Shown one piece after another: positions 54,599 to 64,000 of a DNA stretch of 64,000 nucleotides. The stretch covers positions 992,001 to 1,056,000 of the forward strand of contig NZ_OCMT01000002.1 in the NCBI RefSeq assembly GCF_900215335.1, written 5' to 3'. Both the position numbers and the translations under genes were made by a program. The stretch is from Pedobacter xixiisoli. GTDB taxonomy: Bacteria > Bacteroidota > Bacteroidia > Sphingobacteriales > Sphingobacteriaceae. The notes beneath the pieces are model-generated. The model saw only the letters and a program-made list of their open reading frames with translations. It was not told where the DNA came from and made no database searches. Positions within the stretch are counted from its first letter, which is position 1. Each line of letters opens with the position of its first letter.

Positions 54599-57502
54599 CT
54601 ATGGATTAAACGCTAATGAAACATAGTACATTGCACCTACTTCTGGGTTACCATAAGAAGTGATATAGTATTTGTTCAAGATGTTTGAACCACCAATTTT
54701 AACTATAGAATTTACTGAAGGCACTTTCAAATTCACTTGGGCATCTACTGTTCCAAATGCAGGTACTTCACCACCGGCAAAAGATGAGAACCAAACGAAT
54801 CTATCTTGCCAACGATAGTTCACATTGAAACCTACGTTTTTGAACACTTCGCGGTTACTAATACCTAAGTTATAACGGATTTCTGGTGTGTTGAAATCGT
54901 TATTGTAGTCAGCTGGCAAGTCGTTTAATTTATTGTAAGAAACGTTACCTGAGAAAGTGTATTTGCCTCTAACGTAATCTAAACCAAATGCACCACCATA
55001 AGTAGTAACTTTACCTGTTGCATTTACAGGCACACCAAATTTAGTAAACGTGGTTCCATTTAACTGATGAACATTCACACCGGTAATGAAGTTTTTGTAT
55101 TCATTATAGAAACCATAAACATCTATTAAGAAGTTAGAACCTAACAAACCTTTATAGCCCAATTCGAAGGCATTAACACTCTCTGGACGCACTCCTCTTG
55201 AATCAAAAGTGTATTCTTTTAAAATGCCTGTTGTTGGCTGACCAGCTGCCAAAGCGTTCACAAAAGCCCTATAACTGGCTTCTGTATAAGGTCTATTACC
55301 TTGTAAATTATATTTATCTAAAAACTCAGGTATTCCACCAATAAGGCGTTGACTACCCCCACCAACTGCTAAATTTATATACTGATTTTGAGTTGTTGGG
55401 TTACGAAAACCAGTTTGAAATGAAGCACGGATGTTACTGTTTTTAGCAACTGTCCAAACTCCTGTTACTCTTGGAGTAAAACGGCCATCAAAATTTTGAC
55501 TTTTATCGTAACGGCCAGCCACAGTTAATTTAAACGATTCTCCAAATTTCTTTCCTAACTGACCAAAAGCCGCATATTCATCAATATCTATTTCTCTACT
55601 TAAATCATCAAATATAGTGCCTCCAGAATTTAAGTCAAATCTACGGGCAGAAGCTCCAATTTGAAACTCTACTACATTATCAAACAACCTTGAGAAATTA
55701 TACATCCCTTCGTAATGATAAAGATTAGACTTATCATTAAACTTTGCGCCATATACCCCAGTAGCTAGATTTGTTTGACTGATATAGGTGTTTTTAATTT
55801 CTTCCGCAAAAGTCTCAAACCTAGCAGACCCCGGCATAGCTCGTCCAGCGTCTGCTGCTTGGCGAGCGGCCACATGAGCTTGTGCTTCAGTAACTGCTGG
55901 ATTCAACCGTGCGCCTACATAAGTACCGATATATTGTGGCAACCAAGCAGTAGAAGATTTATCCTTTTCGCTAACATATGCTCCTAAAATTGAAGAAATA
56001 TATGAGTCTCCTGAACGCTCTTGAGTAGTATAACCTCTAACGTAAAAATCTTCACCTTTTAATTCTAATTTATATAAACCAATATTAAAATTACGTAATG
56101 AATATCTATCTGAACCGGTATAAACAGATGTACCTGTTCCCCAATTTGCTTGTGCCGTTAATTGAATCGTTGGCGTAAAGTTATAGTACAAACCTCCTGA
56201 CATTTTTAACGATTTAGTGTCATAATCTACTAAATCTATTTCATTATATCCTGTTCTTGTAATATTTTGATTGGGCAAAACGCCAGGATTACGTTGAGCA
56301 TAATAGAATGGCAAATATTGACTCGTAACCGCTGTTCTAAGAGCAGCAGGAACATTTGTATTGATAAAAGATATATAATTGGCATAAGGAGTACCAGCAG
56401 GCAAATTATTTAGTACCGTTTGTGGGTTAAATAGGCCTCCAGAAGCATTTAATATTGCTTGCCTAGCACCAGCTTCAACTGTATTATTAGTAGTTCTCAT
56501 ATTATAAGCTGTCTCATCTCCGTAAACATTAACGCCGTCATAAGCTGGATCACTCTGACGATCTCCCGCTTTCGGCATATTGGCATTTCTATCAAAATTT
56601 GATGTATTAGTACCGAACCAATCCTTCGCCTGTAAGAATGAAAATGCAAATTTAGCACCGAACTTGTTGTTCCAAGATTTTGCCATACGCATATCAAACT
56701 GTCTAAATTCTTGCGCAGAAGTATTGTTATCGTTTACGTGGTTCACACCAGTTTTTAATTGAAAACTTACACCCTGATATTTGAACGGATCTTTAGAAGT
56801 CATTAACATGGTACCACTGATACCGCCAGCACCATATAAAGCTGAAGAAGCACCTGGCAATAACTCTACATTATCAACATCTAATTCCGTGATACCAACG
56901 ATATTACCTACAGAGAAGTTTAAGCCCGGCGCCTGGTTATCCATTCCATCAATTAATTGATTGAAACGAGTATTACCATTTGCATTGAAACCTCTTGTAT
57001 TGTAAGATCTGAAAGTTAAACTTTGCGTACTCATCTCCACACCTTTGATATTTTGAATAGCATCATAGAATGAAGGAGCAGCAGCTTCCTTAATCTGAGC
57101 TTGCCCCAAACGCTCAATGGTTACTGGAGATTCCAAAATACGTTCTGGCGTTCTCGAAGCTGAAACTACAACCTCCTGACCTAAAATAGCACCAGATTCT
57201 AACTCAAAACTTAAATTGTTCGTAGCACCTGTAACCGATCTTTCAATGGTAGTGTATCCTACAAATGTAACAGAAAGTGTAAATGGAGGTTTTTCAGTTG
57301 TTGTAAAAGAGAATCTACCATTTTGATCGGTAGATGAACCTATCGTTTTTCCTTTCACTGTAACGCTTACTCCTGGGATCGGCTCGTTGGTTAGCTTGTC
57401 CTTTACGGTACCGCTCACCACAATGCTTTGTGCAATGGCTGCGAACCCAGTCCACAGCAAAACACAAATCATAAGAATGACTTTAGTAATAGTTTTGTTC
57501 AT
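54599..57502 (-). CDS. SusC-like TonB-dependent outer-membrane receptor
   Basis: 967 residues. Signal peptide (MNKTITKVILMICVLLWTGFAAIA/Q), an N-terminal carboxypeptidase D regulatory-like domain (about 28-110: SGTVKDKLTNEPIPGVSVTVKG), then a plug domain (about 112-235 with VVVSASRTPERILESPVTIERL, LIDGMDNQAPG, VELLPGASSALYGAGGISG) and a 22-strand barrel ending in YYVSLAFNP. No SusD partner is next to it. It is divergent from the penicillin-acylase family gene. Ligand unknown; sizes fit siderophore, peptide or glycan uptake. Confidence 0.92.
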   Translation of the reverse strand: MNKTITKVILMICVLLWTGFAAIAQSIVVSGTVKDKLTNEPIPGVSVTVKGKTIGSSTDQNGRFSFTTTEKPPFTLSVTFVGYTTIERSVTGATNNLSFELESGAILGQEVVVSASRTPERILESPVTIERLGQAQIKEAAAPSFYDAIQNIKGVEMSTQSLTFRSYNTRGFNANGNTRFNQLIDGMDNQAPGLNFSVGNIVGITELDVDNVELLPGASSALYGAGGISGTMLMTSKDPFKYQGVSFQLKTGVNHVNDNNTSAQEFRQFDMRMAKSWNNKFGAKFAFSFLQAKDWFGTNTSNFDRNANMPKAGDRQSDPAYDGVNVYGDETAYNMRTTNNTVEAGARQAILNASGGLFNPQTVLNNLPAGTPYANYISFINTNVPAALRTAVTSQYLPFYYAQRNPGVLPNQNITRTGYNEIDLVDYDTKSLKMSGGLYYNFTPTIQLTAQANWGTGTSVYTGSDRYSLRNFNIGLYKLELKGEDFYVRGYTTQERSGDSYISSILGAYVSEKDKSSTAWLPQYIGTYVGARLNPAVTEAQAHVAARQAADAGRAMPGSARFETFAEEIKNTYISQTNLATGVYGAKFNDKSNLYHYEGMYNFSRLFDNVVEFQIGASARRFDLNSGGTIFDDLSREIDIDEYAAFGQLGKKFGESFKLTVAGRYDKSQNFDGRFTPRVTGVWTVAKNSNIRASFQTGFRNPTTQNQYINLAVGGGSQRLIGGIPEFLDKYNLQGNRPYTEASYRAFVNALAAGQPTTGILKEYTFDSRGVRPESVNAFELGYKGLLGSNFLIDVYGFYNEYKNFITGVNVHQLNGTTFTKFGVPVNATGKVTTYGGAFGLDYVRGKYTFSGNVSYNKLNDLPADYNNDFNTPEIRYNLGISNREVFKNVGFNVNYRWQDRFVWFSSFAGGEVPAFGTVDAQVNLKVPSVNSIVKIGGSNILNKYYITSYGNPEVGAMYYVSLAFNP

Positions 57503-57699
57503 ACGTCTGTAGTTTATATTGTTTATTTTAACATAAACTTAATACATTTTTTTATACTTACAAATTCTATTTTTTTTAACATAATTAGTTTTGAGTAATT
57601 AAAAATAGATTACGTTTCATTTCGTTTTTATAATTAAATTGCCTCCTTACATTTTGATTGAAACATCAAAAACAACAACCAAAAACTACAAATTACCAA

Positions 57700-60132
57700 A
57701 TGAACAGAGTTAAAGCATTGATTTGCATCATTATTCCTATTCTATTGGGATATACATTAAATACGAAGTTTGGCGACCTGCCTCCAATATTAAAATTCCT
57801 TAATCCTTTTACTGGATTTTGGCAGAATGCTGAAGGGTCATCTCCTGCTAAAAACAAAAAATTGGTTCTAAAAAATGCTCACGACAAAATTGAGATTTTG
57901 TTTGACGACAGGATGATCCCTCACGTATTTGCACAAAATGACCATGATGTATATTATGCGCAAGGTTATGTAACTGCCATGCATCGCCTTTGGCAAATGG
58001 ATTTCCAAACTCGTTTTGCTGCCGGAAGAATTTCTGAAGTTGTGGGAGCAAAAGCAATTGAGGTAGACAAATACCAACGCAGAATGGGCATGATGTATGG
58101 TGCCGAAAATTCTCTGGAAGGCATGATGGCAGATCCTCAATCTAGAGAAATGTTATTAGCATATACAGAAGGCATTAACGATTACATCAAATCTTTAAAC
58201 AAACGCAATCTACCAGTAGAATACAAACTATTAAACTTTAAACCCGAACAATGGTCGCCGATCAAATGCGCATTGTTGCTTAAACAAATGTCTGCGGTAT
58301 TAGCAATGGGTTCTGATGAATTCTACATGACCAACGTACTTAAAAAATACGGACCGGCAATTACCAAAGACTTATTCCCAGACTATCCATTTAAGGAAGA
58401 TCCAATTATACCCGTAGGCACCAAATGGGATTTTGAACCACTTCCAGTACCTGGCACACCAAAATCATTTACTGAAATGATGACTGCCAATATCGCTACA
58501 AAACAAAAAGTAGAAGGAATTGGAAGCAATAATTGGGCAGTATCTGGAATTAAAACAGCATCTGGTTTCCCTATTTTAGCAAACGATCCGCACTTAGATT
58601 TAACGTTACCATCGATCTGGTATCAAATACAATTGCATGCTCCTGGCATTAATACATATGGTGTTTCACTTCCTGGTGCTCCTGGAGTCATTATTGGTTT
58701 TAACCAAAACATTGCTTGGGGTGTAACCAACGTAGCTGCAGATGTGCTAGATTTTTATCAGATTAAATTTAAGGATGACAAACACGACAGTTATTGGTAC
58801 AACAATAAATGGAATGCTACCAAGCCGAGGTATGAAACCATCAAAATTAAAGGTGGAAAAGATATTGTTGACACTGTTTATTACACTCATCATGGCCCGA
58901 TAGTTTACTTTCAGAAACCTAGCTACAGCAGGGCGAACAATGTACCTACAGGACATGCTTTACGTTGGATAGCTCACGACAAATCGAATGAATTGAAAAC
59001 CTTTTATTTGATGAACCGAGCTAAAAACTATGATGACTACAGAAAAGCTTTACCTTATTTTACCGCTCCTGCACAAAACTTCATCTTTGCAAGTGCAGAT
59101 AACGATATTGCAATTACGCCTAATGGTAAACTTCCTTTAAAATGGAAAAACCAAGGTAAGTTCATTTTAGATGGAACCGATCCTAGCAACGATTGGCAAG
59201 GCTGGATTCCAGCTTCGCAAAATCCGACGGTTAAAAATCCACCACGAAACTTCGTAAGTTCTGCCAATCAATCTTCTACAGATCCTACTTACCCATATTA
59301 CATCAATTGGGAATTTGCACCTTACGAAAGAGGCAAAAGAATTAATGACAGGCTGGCGGCAATGAAAAATGTAACGGCAGACAGCATGCGTAATCTACAA
59401 ATGGACTCGTACAGCATCATGGCCGAAAACATCGTACCTTATATTTTACCACTGGTTAATAATGCCAACCTAAATGCTACGCAAAAAGAATCGTACAACT
59501 TAATTACAAAGTGGAACAAATATTTTGACGCCAAATCTGTTGCGGCAAGTGTTTTTGACCTTTGGACAAAGAGATTATCTACCGAAATTTGGGATGATGA
59601 TTTTGGCGACAAAGACACACCGATGCGCTTTCCTTCTAGGGATCGCACCATTGAGTTGATACAAAAAGATCCCAATTCAAAATGGTTTGACAATGTAAAA
59701 ACCTCTAAAAAAGAAACTTTAGCAGATTTAGTTAACTCTTCTTTTAAATATGCATGCGATAGTTTAGAAAGGAAATATGGTCCAATTGGCGAAGATTGGC
59801 AATGGGGTAATTTCAAAAATTCTAATGTGCCTCACTTAGCAAAAATACCTGGGTTTGGCTCTAAAAAAATGTTGATTGGCGGTTCTAAAAGTACTGTAAA
59901 TGCGCTATCAGAAACTAATGGCCCTTCATGGAGAATGGTGATTGAATTGGGCAAAACACCTAAAGGTCACGGCGTTTATCCTGGTGGACAATCTGGAAAT
60001 CCAGGCAGCCCATACTATGATAACATGATTGACACTTGGGCAGAAGGCAAGTTATATGATTTGTTCTTCATGCAATCTCCCGATGATAAAGGAGGAAAAA
60101 TTATCTCTCGTTATAAAATCTCAAAAAAATAG
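57700..60132 (+). CDS. Penicillin acylase family (Ntn) hydrolase
   Basis: 810 residues from ATG 57700 (a TTG at 57658 would extend it by 14 residues without a better signal). N-terminal membrane or signal segment (ALICIIIPILLGYTL), alpha-chain region with GYVTAMHRLWQMDFQTRFAAGRISEVVG, then the Ntn cleavage site G-I-G / S276-N-N-W, where Ser becomes the new N-terminal nucleophile of the beta-chain. The beta-chain shows ANDPHLDLTLPSIWYQ and GAPGVIIGFNQNIAWGVTN. These enzymes hydrolyse amide bonds (acyl-homoserine lactones, beta-lactam side chains, acyl amino acids) in the periplasm. Substrate unknown. Confidence 0.93.
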   Translation: MNRVKALICIIIPILLGYTLNTKFGDLPPILKFLNPFTGFWQNAEGSSPAKNKKLVLKNAHDKIEILFDDRMIPHVFAQNDHDVYYAQGYVTAMHRLWQMDFQTRFAAGRISEVVGAKAIEVDKYQRRMGMMYGAENSLEGMMADPQSREMLLAYTEGINDYIKSLNKRNLPVEYKLLNFKPEQWSPIKCALLLKQMSAVLAMGSDEFYMTNVLKKYGPAITKDLFPDYPFKEDPIIPVGTKWDFEPLPVPGTPKSFTEMMTANIATKQKVEGIGSNNWAVSGIKTASGFPILANDPHLDLTLPSIWYQIQLHAPGINTYGVSLPGAPGVIIGFNQNIAWGVTNVAADVLDFYQIKFKDDKHDSYWYNNKWNATKPRYETIKIKGGKDIVDTVYYTHHGPIVYFQKPSYSRANNVPTGHALRWIAHDKSNELKTFYLMNRAKNYDDYRKALPYFTAPAQNFIFASADNDIAITPNGKLPLKWKNQGKFILDGTDPSNDWQGWIPASQNPTVKNPPRNFVSSANQSSTDPTYPYYINWEFAPYERGKRINDRLAAMKNVTADSMRNLQMDSYSIMAENIVPYILPLVNNANLNATQKESYNLITKWNKYFDAKSVAASVFDLWTKRLSTEIWDDDFGDKDTPMRFPSRDRTIELIQKDPNSKWFDNVKTSKKETLADLVNSSFKYACDSLERKYGPIGEDWQWGNFKNSNVPHLAKIPGFGSKKMLIGGSKSTVNALSETNGPSWRMVIELGKTPKGHGVYPGGQSGNPGSPYYDNMIDTWAEGKLYDLFFMQSPDDKGGKIISRYKISKK

Positions 60133-60135
60133 ACA

Positions 60136-60486
60136 ATGGTTTTCATCGTTATACTTATTCTATCTTTCGCACTACAATCTTTTTTCCCTTGGTGGACTAT
60201 CATTGTAGTTTCTTTTGCCACTTGCGGCATTATTGGAAAAACAGGAAAAATCTCTTTTTGGCAACCATTTTTTGCCATTATCGTTCTGTGGACTGGAATG
60301 GCTTTATATAAAAGTTTTCCGAACAACCACCTGCTAGCCGGACGTGTAGCTGAAATGTTTGGCTTAAAAGTATGGCCAGCAATTTTAGCAGTTACTGCGC
60401 TAATTGGCGGTTTAGCGGCTGGCATTAGCGGTTATTGCGGCTATCATTTCCGAAAAGCAACAATTAAATCTAAAGCGAAAGCTTAG
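60136..60486 (+). CDS. Hypothetical membrane protein (116 residues)
   Basis: Starts 3 nt after the acylase stop. Hydrophobic helices at about 2-19, 23-35, 42-58 and 80-98, and a basic C-terminus (HFRKATIKSKAKA), so an inner-membrane protein with its end in the cytoplasm. I do not recognise the family. Cotranscribed with the acylase. Confidence 0.75.
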   Translation: MVFIVILILSFALQSFFPWWTIIVVSFATCGIIGKTGKISFWQPFFAIIVLWTGMALYKSFPNNHLLAGRVAEMFGLKVWPAILAVTALIGGLAAGISGYCGYHFRKATIKSKAKA

Positions 60487-60514
60487 TCGATAAAAAACTT
60501 CGTATTTTTGCCCT

Positions 60515-61501
60515 GTGAACATCAACGCAGGGCATTTTTTTTCTATACAGACCGAAGCAGAATTTAACGAAGCCGCATTAGAAACTTTTCGTTTTCAAGC
60601 CGCTAATAATCCAATATATAGAGCGTATATTTCTCATCTAAAAATTGATGTTGAAGCTATTAACAGCTATACAGATATTCCTTTCCTTCCGATTAGCTTT
60701 TTTAAATCGCATGCTGTTATATCTAGTAATAAGCCTGTAGAAATTACTTTCAGCAGCTCTGGAACTACAGGTCAAGTTACCAGCAAACATTTAGTTCAAG
60801 AGGTATCAATCTACGAAGATAGTTACAACAAAGCATTTGAATTATTTTACGGCAAACCAGATGATTGTTGCATCCTAGCACTACTTCCATCCTACTTAGA
60901 ACGCGATGGTTCTTCTCTAATTTACATGGTAGATGATTTATTGAAGCAAAGTACTCACCCTAAAAGTGGCTATTTTCTACATAACCATGAAGAACTTCAC
61001 CAAACCTTAGGAGAACTGAAATCAATGAAGCAAAAGACAATTTTAATTGGGGTTACCTACGCTTTACTTGATTTTACAGAGCAATATCAAATTGATTTTC
61101 CTGAGCTCATTGTGATGGAAACTGGAGGTATGAAAGGGAAAAGAAAGGAAATGGTACGTGCTGAACTTCATCAGCTGCTTTGTTCGTCATTTGGTGTAAA
61201 ACACATTCATAGCGAATACGGAATGACCGAACTACTATCTCAAGGATATTCCAAAGGAGACGGGATTTTCGAATGCCCACCGTGGATGAAAATTCTGTTG
61301 AGAGATACTTCTGACCCATTAAGCATCTTATCAGCTTCGTATATTACTGGCGGCATCAATGTCATTGACTTGGCCAACATCAACTCTTGTTCGTTTATAG
61401 CAACGCAAGACTTAGGTAAAATTCACGGAGAAAACCGATTCGAAATTATGGGCAGATTTGATAATGCAGATATTAGAGGCTGTAACCTGCTAGTACAATA
61501 A
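60515..61501 (+). CDS. LuxE-like acyl-protein synthetase / adenylate-forming protein
   Basis: 328 residues from a GTG at 60515. The ATP-binding loop SSSGTTG is at 80-86; further on VMETGGMKGKRKEMVR, HSEYGMTELLSQGYS and EIMGRFDNADIRGCNLL resemble the acyl-protein synthetase LuxE and PaaK-like enzymes. It would activate a carboxylate as acyl-AMP and pass it to a Cys or thiol. No luciferase or phenylacetate genes are adjacent. The -7 box TATTTTTG (60503-60510) ends 4 nt before the GTG, so the mRNA may be leaderless. Confidence 0.85.
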   Translation: MNINAGHFFSIQTEAEFNEAALETFRFQAANNPIYRAYISHLKIDVEAINSYTDIPFLPISFFKSHAVISSNKPVEITFSSSGTTGQVTSKHLVQEVSIYEDSYNKAFELFYGKPDDCCILALLPSYLERDGSSLIYMVDDLLKQSTHPKSGYFLHNHEELHQTLGELKSMKQKTILIGVTYALLDFTEQYQIDFPELIVMETGGMKGKRKEMVRAELHQLLCSSFGVKHIHSEYGMTELLSQGYSKGDGIFECPPWMKILLRDTSDPLSILSASYITGGINVIDLANINSCSFIATQDLGKIHGENRFEIMGRFDNADIRGCNLLVQ

Positions 61502-61517
61502 GTAAAAGCAGCCTCAA

Positions 61518-61609
61518 CGTCATTTCGACGACGTTAGGAGGAGAAATCTAGCAAAATCTAATTCATATGCTAGATTTCTCACTTCACTTCGTTTCGTGTC
61601 GAAATGACG
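61518..61609. repeat. Palindromic repeat R1 (copy E, best preserved)
   Basis: CGTCATTTCGAC (61518-61529) / GTCGAAATGACG (61598-61609), and the inner arms GAGAAATCTAGC (61541-61552) / GCTAGATTTCTC (61569-61580) are both perfect. Lies between convergent genes. Confidence 0.9.
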
Positions 61610-61643
61610 ACCGACTTTTAAACAGCTTTTTCGTAAAAAGAAA

Positions 61644-62930
61644 TTATTCTGCTATAATTAAAAAGTAGTTTTTCTTTCCTTTTTGAACTACCAAAAACTC
61701 GTCATTGATCAAGTTTTCATTAGAGAAAGTAGCATTTAAATCGGCTACTTTATTTTTATTGATACTTAAACCGCCACCTTGTACCGTTTTCTTAACTTCG
61801 CCCTTTGAAGGGAAAACAGTAGTTTTTTCTGCCAATAAAGAAGGTGTGTCAATTCCGGCAGCCAAGTCAGCTTTCGAGACTTTAAACTGAGGAATACCAT
61901 CAAAAATGTCCAATACCTCTGCAGAGCTAAGTCCATTTAAAAATTCTAATGAACCATTACCAAACAAAAATTCAGAAGTCTTGATCGCTGTTTCCAATGC
62001 CTCAACAGAGTGCGTCCTAACGGTAATATCTTCCGCTAATGCCTTTTGCAAGATACGCAAGTGTGGTGCTTCATCATGTTGTGCTTCTAACGCCTCCAAC
62101 TCTTCTTTCCCTTTTAAAGTAAAGATCCTGATCCAAGCCTTAACATCGCTATCCGATGAATTTAACCAAAACTGGTAGTATCTATAAGGTGAAGTTTTTG
62201 CCGGATCTAACCAAATGGCACCACTTTCTGTTTTACCAAATTTAGTGCCATCCGCCTTTTTAATCAACTGTGTAGTTAAAGCATAAGCAGTACCACGGTC
62301 TTTTCTTCTAATCAATTCTGTTCCGGTAACAATGTTACCCCATTGATCAGAACCGCCCATTTGCAAAATGCAGTTATGGTGTTTCCACAAATAATAAAAA
62401 TCGTAACCTTGAATTAATTGATAACTGAATTCGGTGAAAGAAAGTCCATTATCTCCTTCCAAACGCTTTTTCACGCTGTCCTTTGCCATCATGTAGTTCA
62501 CTGTGATGTGTTTACCTACCTCACGAATGAAATCCAGAAAATTGAAATCCTTGAACCAGTCGCCGTTGTTAACCATTACGGCACCATTTCCGCCTTCTGC
62601 AAAATTAAGAAATTTAGAAAGTTGCTTTTTCATTCCCGCAAGGTTATGAGCAACCATTTCTTCCGTTTGCAGATTGCGTTCGTCAGATTTTCCAGATGGA
62701 TCACCCACCATGCCTGTTGCACCACCAACCAAAGCAACAGGTTTATGTCCCGCTCTCTGGAAATGGATTAACGTCATGATTTGAGTTAGATGTCCTACAT
62801 GCAAAGAATCAGCTGTTGGGTCGAAACCAATATAGCCAGCACACATACCGTCATTCAGTTTCTGCTCAGTGTCGGGCATGATGTCATGTAACATGCCTCT
62901 CCAACGTAATTCTTCTACAAAATTTTCCAT
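61644..62930 (-). CDS. tyrS: Tyrosyl-tRNA synthetase
   Basis: 428 residues from the ATG at 62930 ([16 protein letters not shown]); a TTG at 62960 would give ten basic extra residues and is not used. Class I motifs: HIGH-type HVGH (SLHVGHL) and KMSKS-type KFGKT ([11 protein letters not shown]), Tyr-binding [12 protein letters not shown] and [14 protein letters not shown], and a C-terminal S4 RNA-binding domain ([16 protein letters not shown]). It charges tRNA-Tyr. Promoter: -7 box TATCTTTG at 63031-63038 (minus strand), about 100 nt upstream; no T-box was seen in that leader. Confidence 0.97.
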   Translation of the reverse strand: MENFVEELRWRGMLHDIMPDTEQKLNDGMCAGYIGFDPTADSLHVGHLTQIMTLIHFQRAGHKPVALVGGATGMVGDPSGKSDERNLQTEEMVAHNLAGMKKQLSKFLNFAEGGNGAVMVNNGDWFKDFNFLDFIREVGKHITVNYMMAKDSVKKRLEGDNGLSFTEFSYQLIQGYDFYYLWKHHNCILQMGGSDQWGNIVTGTELIRRKDRGTAYALTTQLIKKADGTKFGKTESGAIWLDPAKTSPYRYYQFWLNSSDSDVKAWIRIFTLKGKEELEALEAQHDEAPHLRILQKALAEDITVRTHSVEALETAIKTSEFLFGNGSLEFLNGLSSAEVLDIFDGIPQFKVSKADLAAGIDTPSLLAEKTTVFPSKGEVKKTVQGGGLSINKNKVADLNATFSNENLINDEFLVVQKGKKNYFLIIAE

Positions 62931-63030
62931 CAGTTTTTTGTTTCTTTTGTGATGAAGCAATCAGTTTTTTCAAATTCCCTTCGGATTTCAAAAATCACGA
63001 TGGTTTCATCTTTAACGATTTTTCAAGGCG

Positions 63031-63090
63031 CAAAGATAACTTTTAGTTTTTTGGTTTTTCAGTTTTTTGGTTTTTTGGTTTCTTAGAAAT
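63031..63090. repeat. Short T-rich repeat region with GGTTTTTT units
   Basis: The plus strand from about 63040 reads AGTTTTTTGG, TTTTTCAGTTTTTTGG, TTTTTTGG, TTTC: three or four imperfect GGTTTTTT units. It lies upstream of the tyrS -7 box and before the next gene. It could be slippage-prone but it is non-coding. Confidence 0.4.
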
Positions 63091-63149
63091 ACTCAACTAA
63101 CTAACAAAACAACCAAACGACTAACAATCTATATAGCTATATTTACGAT

Positions 63150-63821
63150 ATGAACTTCCTTTCGCATTTTTACTTCGACAGAAATACGCCAAACGCTAAC
63201 ATCGTTTTAGGAACTATTTTGCCGGACCTTTTAAAAAATGCCAACAAGAGCTGGAATGTTCATCCAGAGAAACATGCAGAATTATTTGAAAAAAATGGCC
63301 TAGACACTTTATTACAGGGCTGGAAAAGACATTTACAGGTAGATTTGTTATTTCATTCGTCAGATTTTTTCACTAGCAAAACTCAAGATTTAAAACAACT
63401 ACTTATCCCAATATTAAAAGATAGTCCAGTACGCCCATCTTTTTTAGCACATATTGGTGTAGAACTACTTTTAGACCATTTGCTCATCGAACATCAGCAA
63501 ATAGCCATTCATTCATTTTATGATAATTTGGATGCCGTCAAAGACGATGATTTAGCGGATTTTCTAAAAAACTGCAATATCGATGATACTGAACTTTTCT
63601 TCAAGTTTTTCAACGGTTTCAAATCTAGTAGATACTTGCTCAGCTATCAAAAACTAGAGAATATCAGCTTTGCTCTACAACGTATTTGCATGCGATTGTG
63701 GGAACATCCCTTTACGGAAAAAACGACTTATGATTTAACCTCAGTACTAGAATTTTACAAAATCCAATTAGAAATTGATTTTATGGTTATATTTGAAGAA
63801 ATCGAAATTCGATTGACCTAA
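63150..63821 (+). CDS. Acyl carrier protein phosphodiesterase-like protein
   Basis: 223 residues. The N-terminus MNFLSHFYFDRN and ILPDLLKN, then HLQVDLLFHSS and HIGVELLLDHLLI resemble the AcpH family (MNxLAHxYL, GxxxxD, HxxxDxxF), which removes the 4'-phosphopantetheine group from acyl carrier protein. Overall identity to classical AcpH cannot be measured here. No signal peptide; cytoplasmic. It is followed 3 nt later by the PorV/PorQ-like gene, so cotranscription is likely. Confidence 0.75.
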   Translation: MNFLSHFYFDRNTPNANIVLGTILPDLLKNANKSWNVHPEKHAELFEKNGLDTLLQGWKRHLQVDLLFHSSDFFTSKTQDLKQLLIPILKDSPVRPSFLAHIGVELLLDHLLIEHQQIAIHSFYDNLDAVKDDDLADFLKNCNIDDTELFFKFFNGFKSSRYLLSYQKLENISFALQRICMRLWEHPFTEKTTYDLTSVLEFYKIQLEIDFMVIFEEIEIRLT

Positions 63822-63824
63822 CCT

Positions 63825-64000
63825 ATGCGTAAACATCTACTACTTATCCTTTTATCTGTCGCTGCTACCTCGGCAAATGCGCAAAGAAAATACAGTAACG
63901 AGTTCCTCAACATCGGTGTGGGCTCTACAGCGTTTGGCTTATCGGGTTCTGTAGTGGCAAGCGTAAACGACGTAACAGCTGGCTACTGGAATCCTGCTGG
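63825..64000 (+). CDS. PorV/PorQ-family outer-membrane protein (N-terminal part, cut by window edge)
   Basis: Starts at 63825, 58 complete codons to the edge. Signal peptide MRKHLLLILLSVAATSANA/Q followed by EFLNIGVGSTAFGLSGSVVAS and VNDVTAGYWNPA, the opening of PorV/PorQ-type FadL-like barrels. Such proteins serve the type IX secretion system, but family members also have other roles. The rest is outside the window. Confidence 0.85.
   Translation, partial: MRKHLLLILLSVAATSANAQRKYSNEFLNIGVGSTAFGLSGSVVASVNDVTAGYWNPA

Overview
The window looks like chromosome of a Bacteroidota member, most likely Sphingobacteriaceae and Pedobacter-like. The evidence is an AT-rich genome with short leaders, promoter -7 boxes of the Bacteroidota type (TAnnTTTG), gliding ABC transporter genes gldA/gldF/gldG, a SusC-like TonB-dependent receptor with a carboxypeptidase-regulatory domain, many PorT-type outer-membrane barrels, a PorV/PorQ-type protein at the right edge, and Bacteroidota-type long aromatic amino acid hydroxylase, homogentisate dioxygenase and HPPD genes. 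The genus is inference. I see no prophage, insertion sequence transposase, rRNA, tRNA or CRISPR array. It reads as core chromosome with small accessory pieces (YefM-YoeB toxin-antitoxin, a DUF1016 nuclease, palindromic intergenic repeats).

Layout. 1-9.6 kb: SlyD-type PPIase (cut by the edge), a lipoprotein, a DUF255 thioredoxin-fold protein, a DUF1016 nuclease 3 nt from a dipeptide epimerase, a DUF2807-like secreted protein with a LytTR-like operator, a DeoR regulator, an M20 dipeptidase and a zinc phospholipase C/S1-P1 nuclease. 9.9-20.1 kb (minus strand): dedA, dnaN, gldG, gldF, four outer-membrane barrels in alternating A-B-A-B order, gldA, a GDPD and a patatin. 20.1-28.4 kb: a MITE-like hairpin, glyS, a duplicated-domain lipoprotein, an ArsC-like protein, an SH3-NlpC/P60 peptidase, and a chaA / LtaS-type sulfatase / GtrA operon. 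28.8-38.6 kb: phenylalanine/tyrosine degradation (aromatic hydroxylase, fumarylacetoacetase, homogentisate dioxygenase, HPPD, a flavin reductase-domain protein), with PhnA, an SDR, DUF4870 and a C40 peptidase between. 38.6-48.4 kb: a 38-residue membrane microprotein missed by length cut-offs, BrkB, a PorT protein, mdh, a retropepsin-like protein, YefM-YoeB, an amidase, an SRPBCC protein, and a two-component system followed by a Usp-like protein and a bestrophin. 48.7-64 kb: gyrB, a lipid-anchored OmpH/Skp-like protein, EcsC, an ABC-F protein with a degenerate second ATPase site, a TonB receptor divergent from a penicillin-acylase family protein, a LuxE-like acyl-protein synthetase, tyrS, an ACP-phosphodiesterase-like protein and the start of a PorV/PorQ protein.

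How genes work together. The aromatic hydroxylase, HPPD, HmgA and FAH give Phe -> Tyr -> (aminotransferase, not here) -> 4-hydroxyphenylpyruvate -> homogentisate -> maleylacetoacetate -> (isomerase not seen) -> fumarate + acetoacetate. GldA/F/G form one ABC exporter although gldA is separated from gldFG by the porin array. The intergenic regions carry at least three families of palindromic repeats and many perfect terminators. Several gene starts were moved downstream because a promoter -7 box lies inside the longer reading frame. The points most worth a second look are the LytTR-like direct repeat, the missed 38-residue protein, the aromatic-rich short ORF before hmgA, the heptamer tandem repeat at the start of gldG, the ABC-F with a lost Walker A, and the porin array splitting gld genes.
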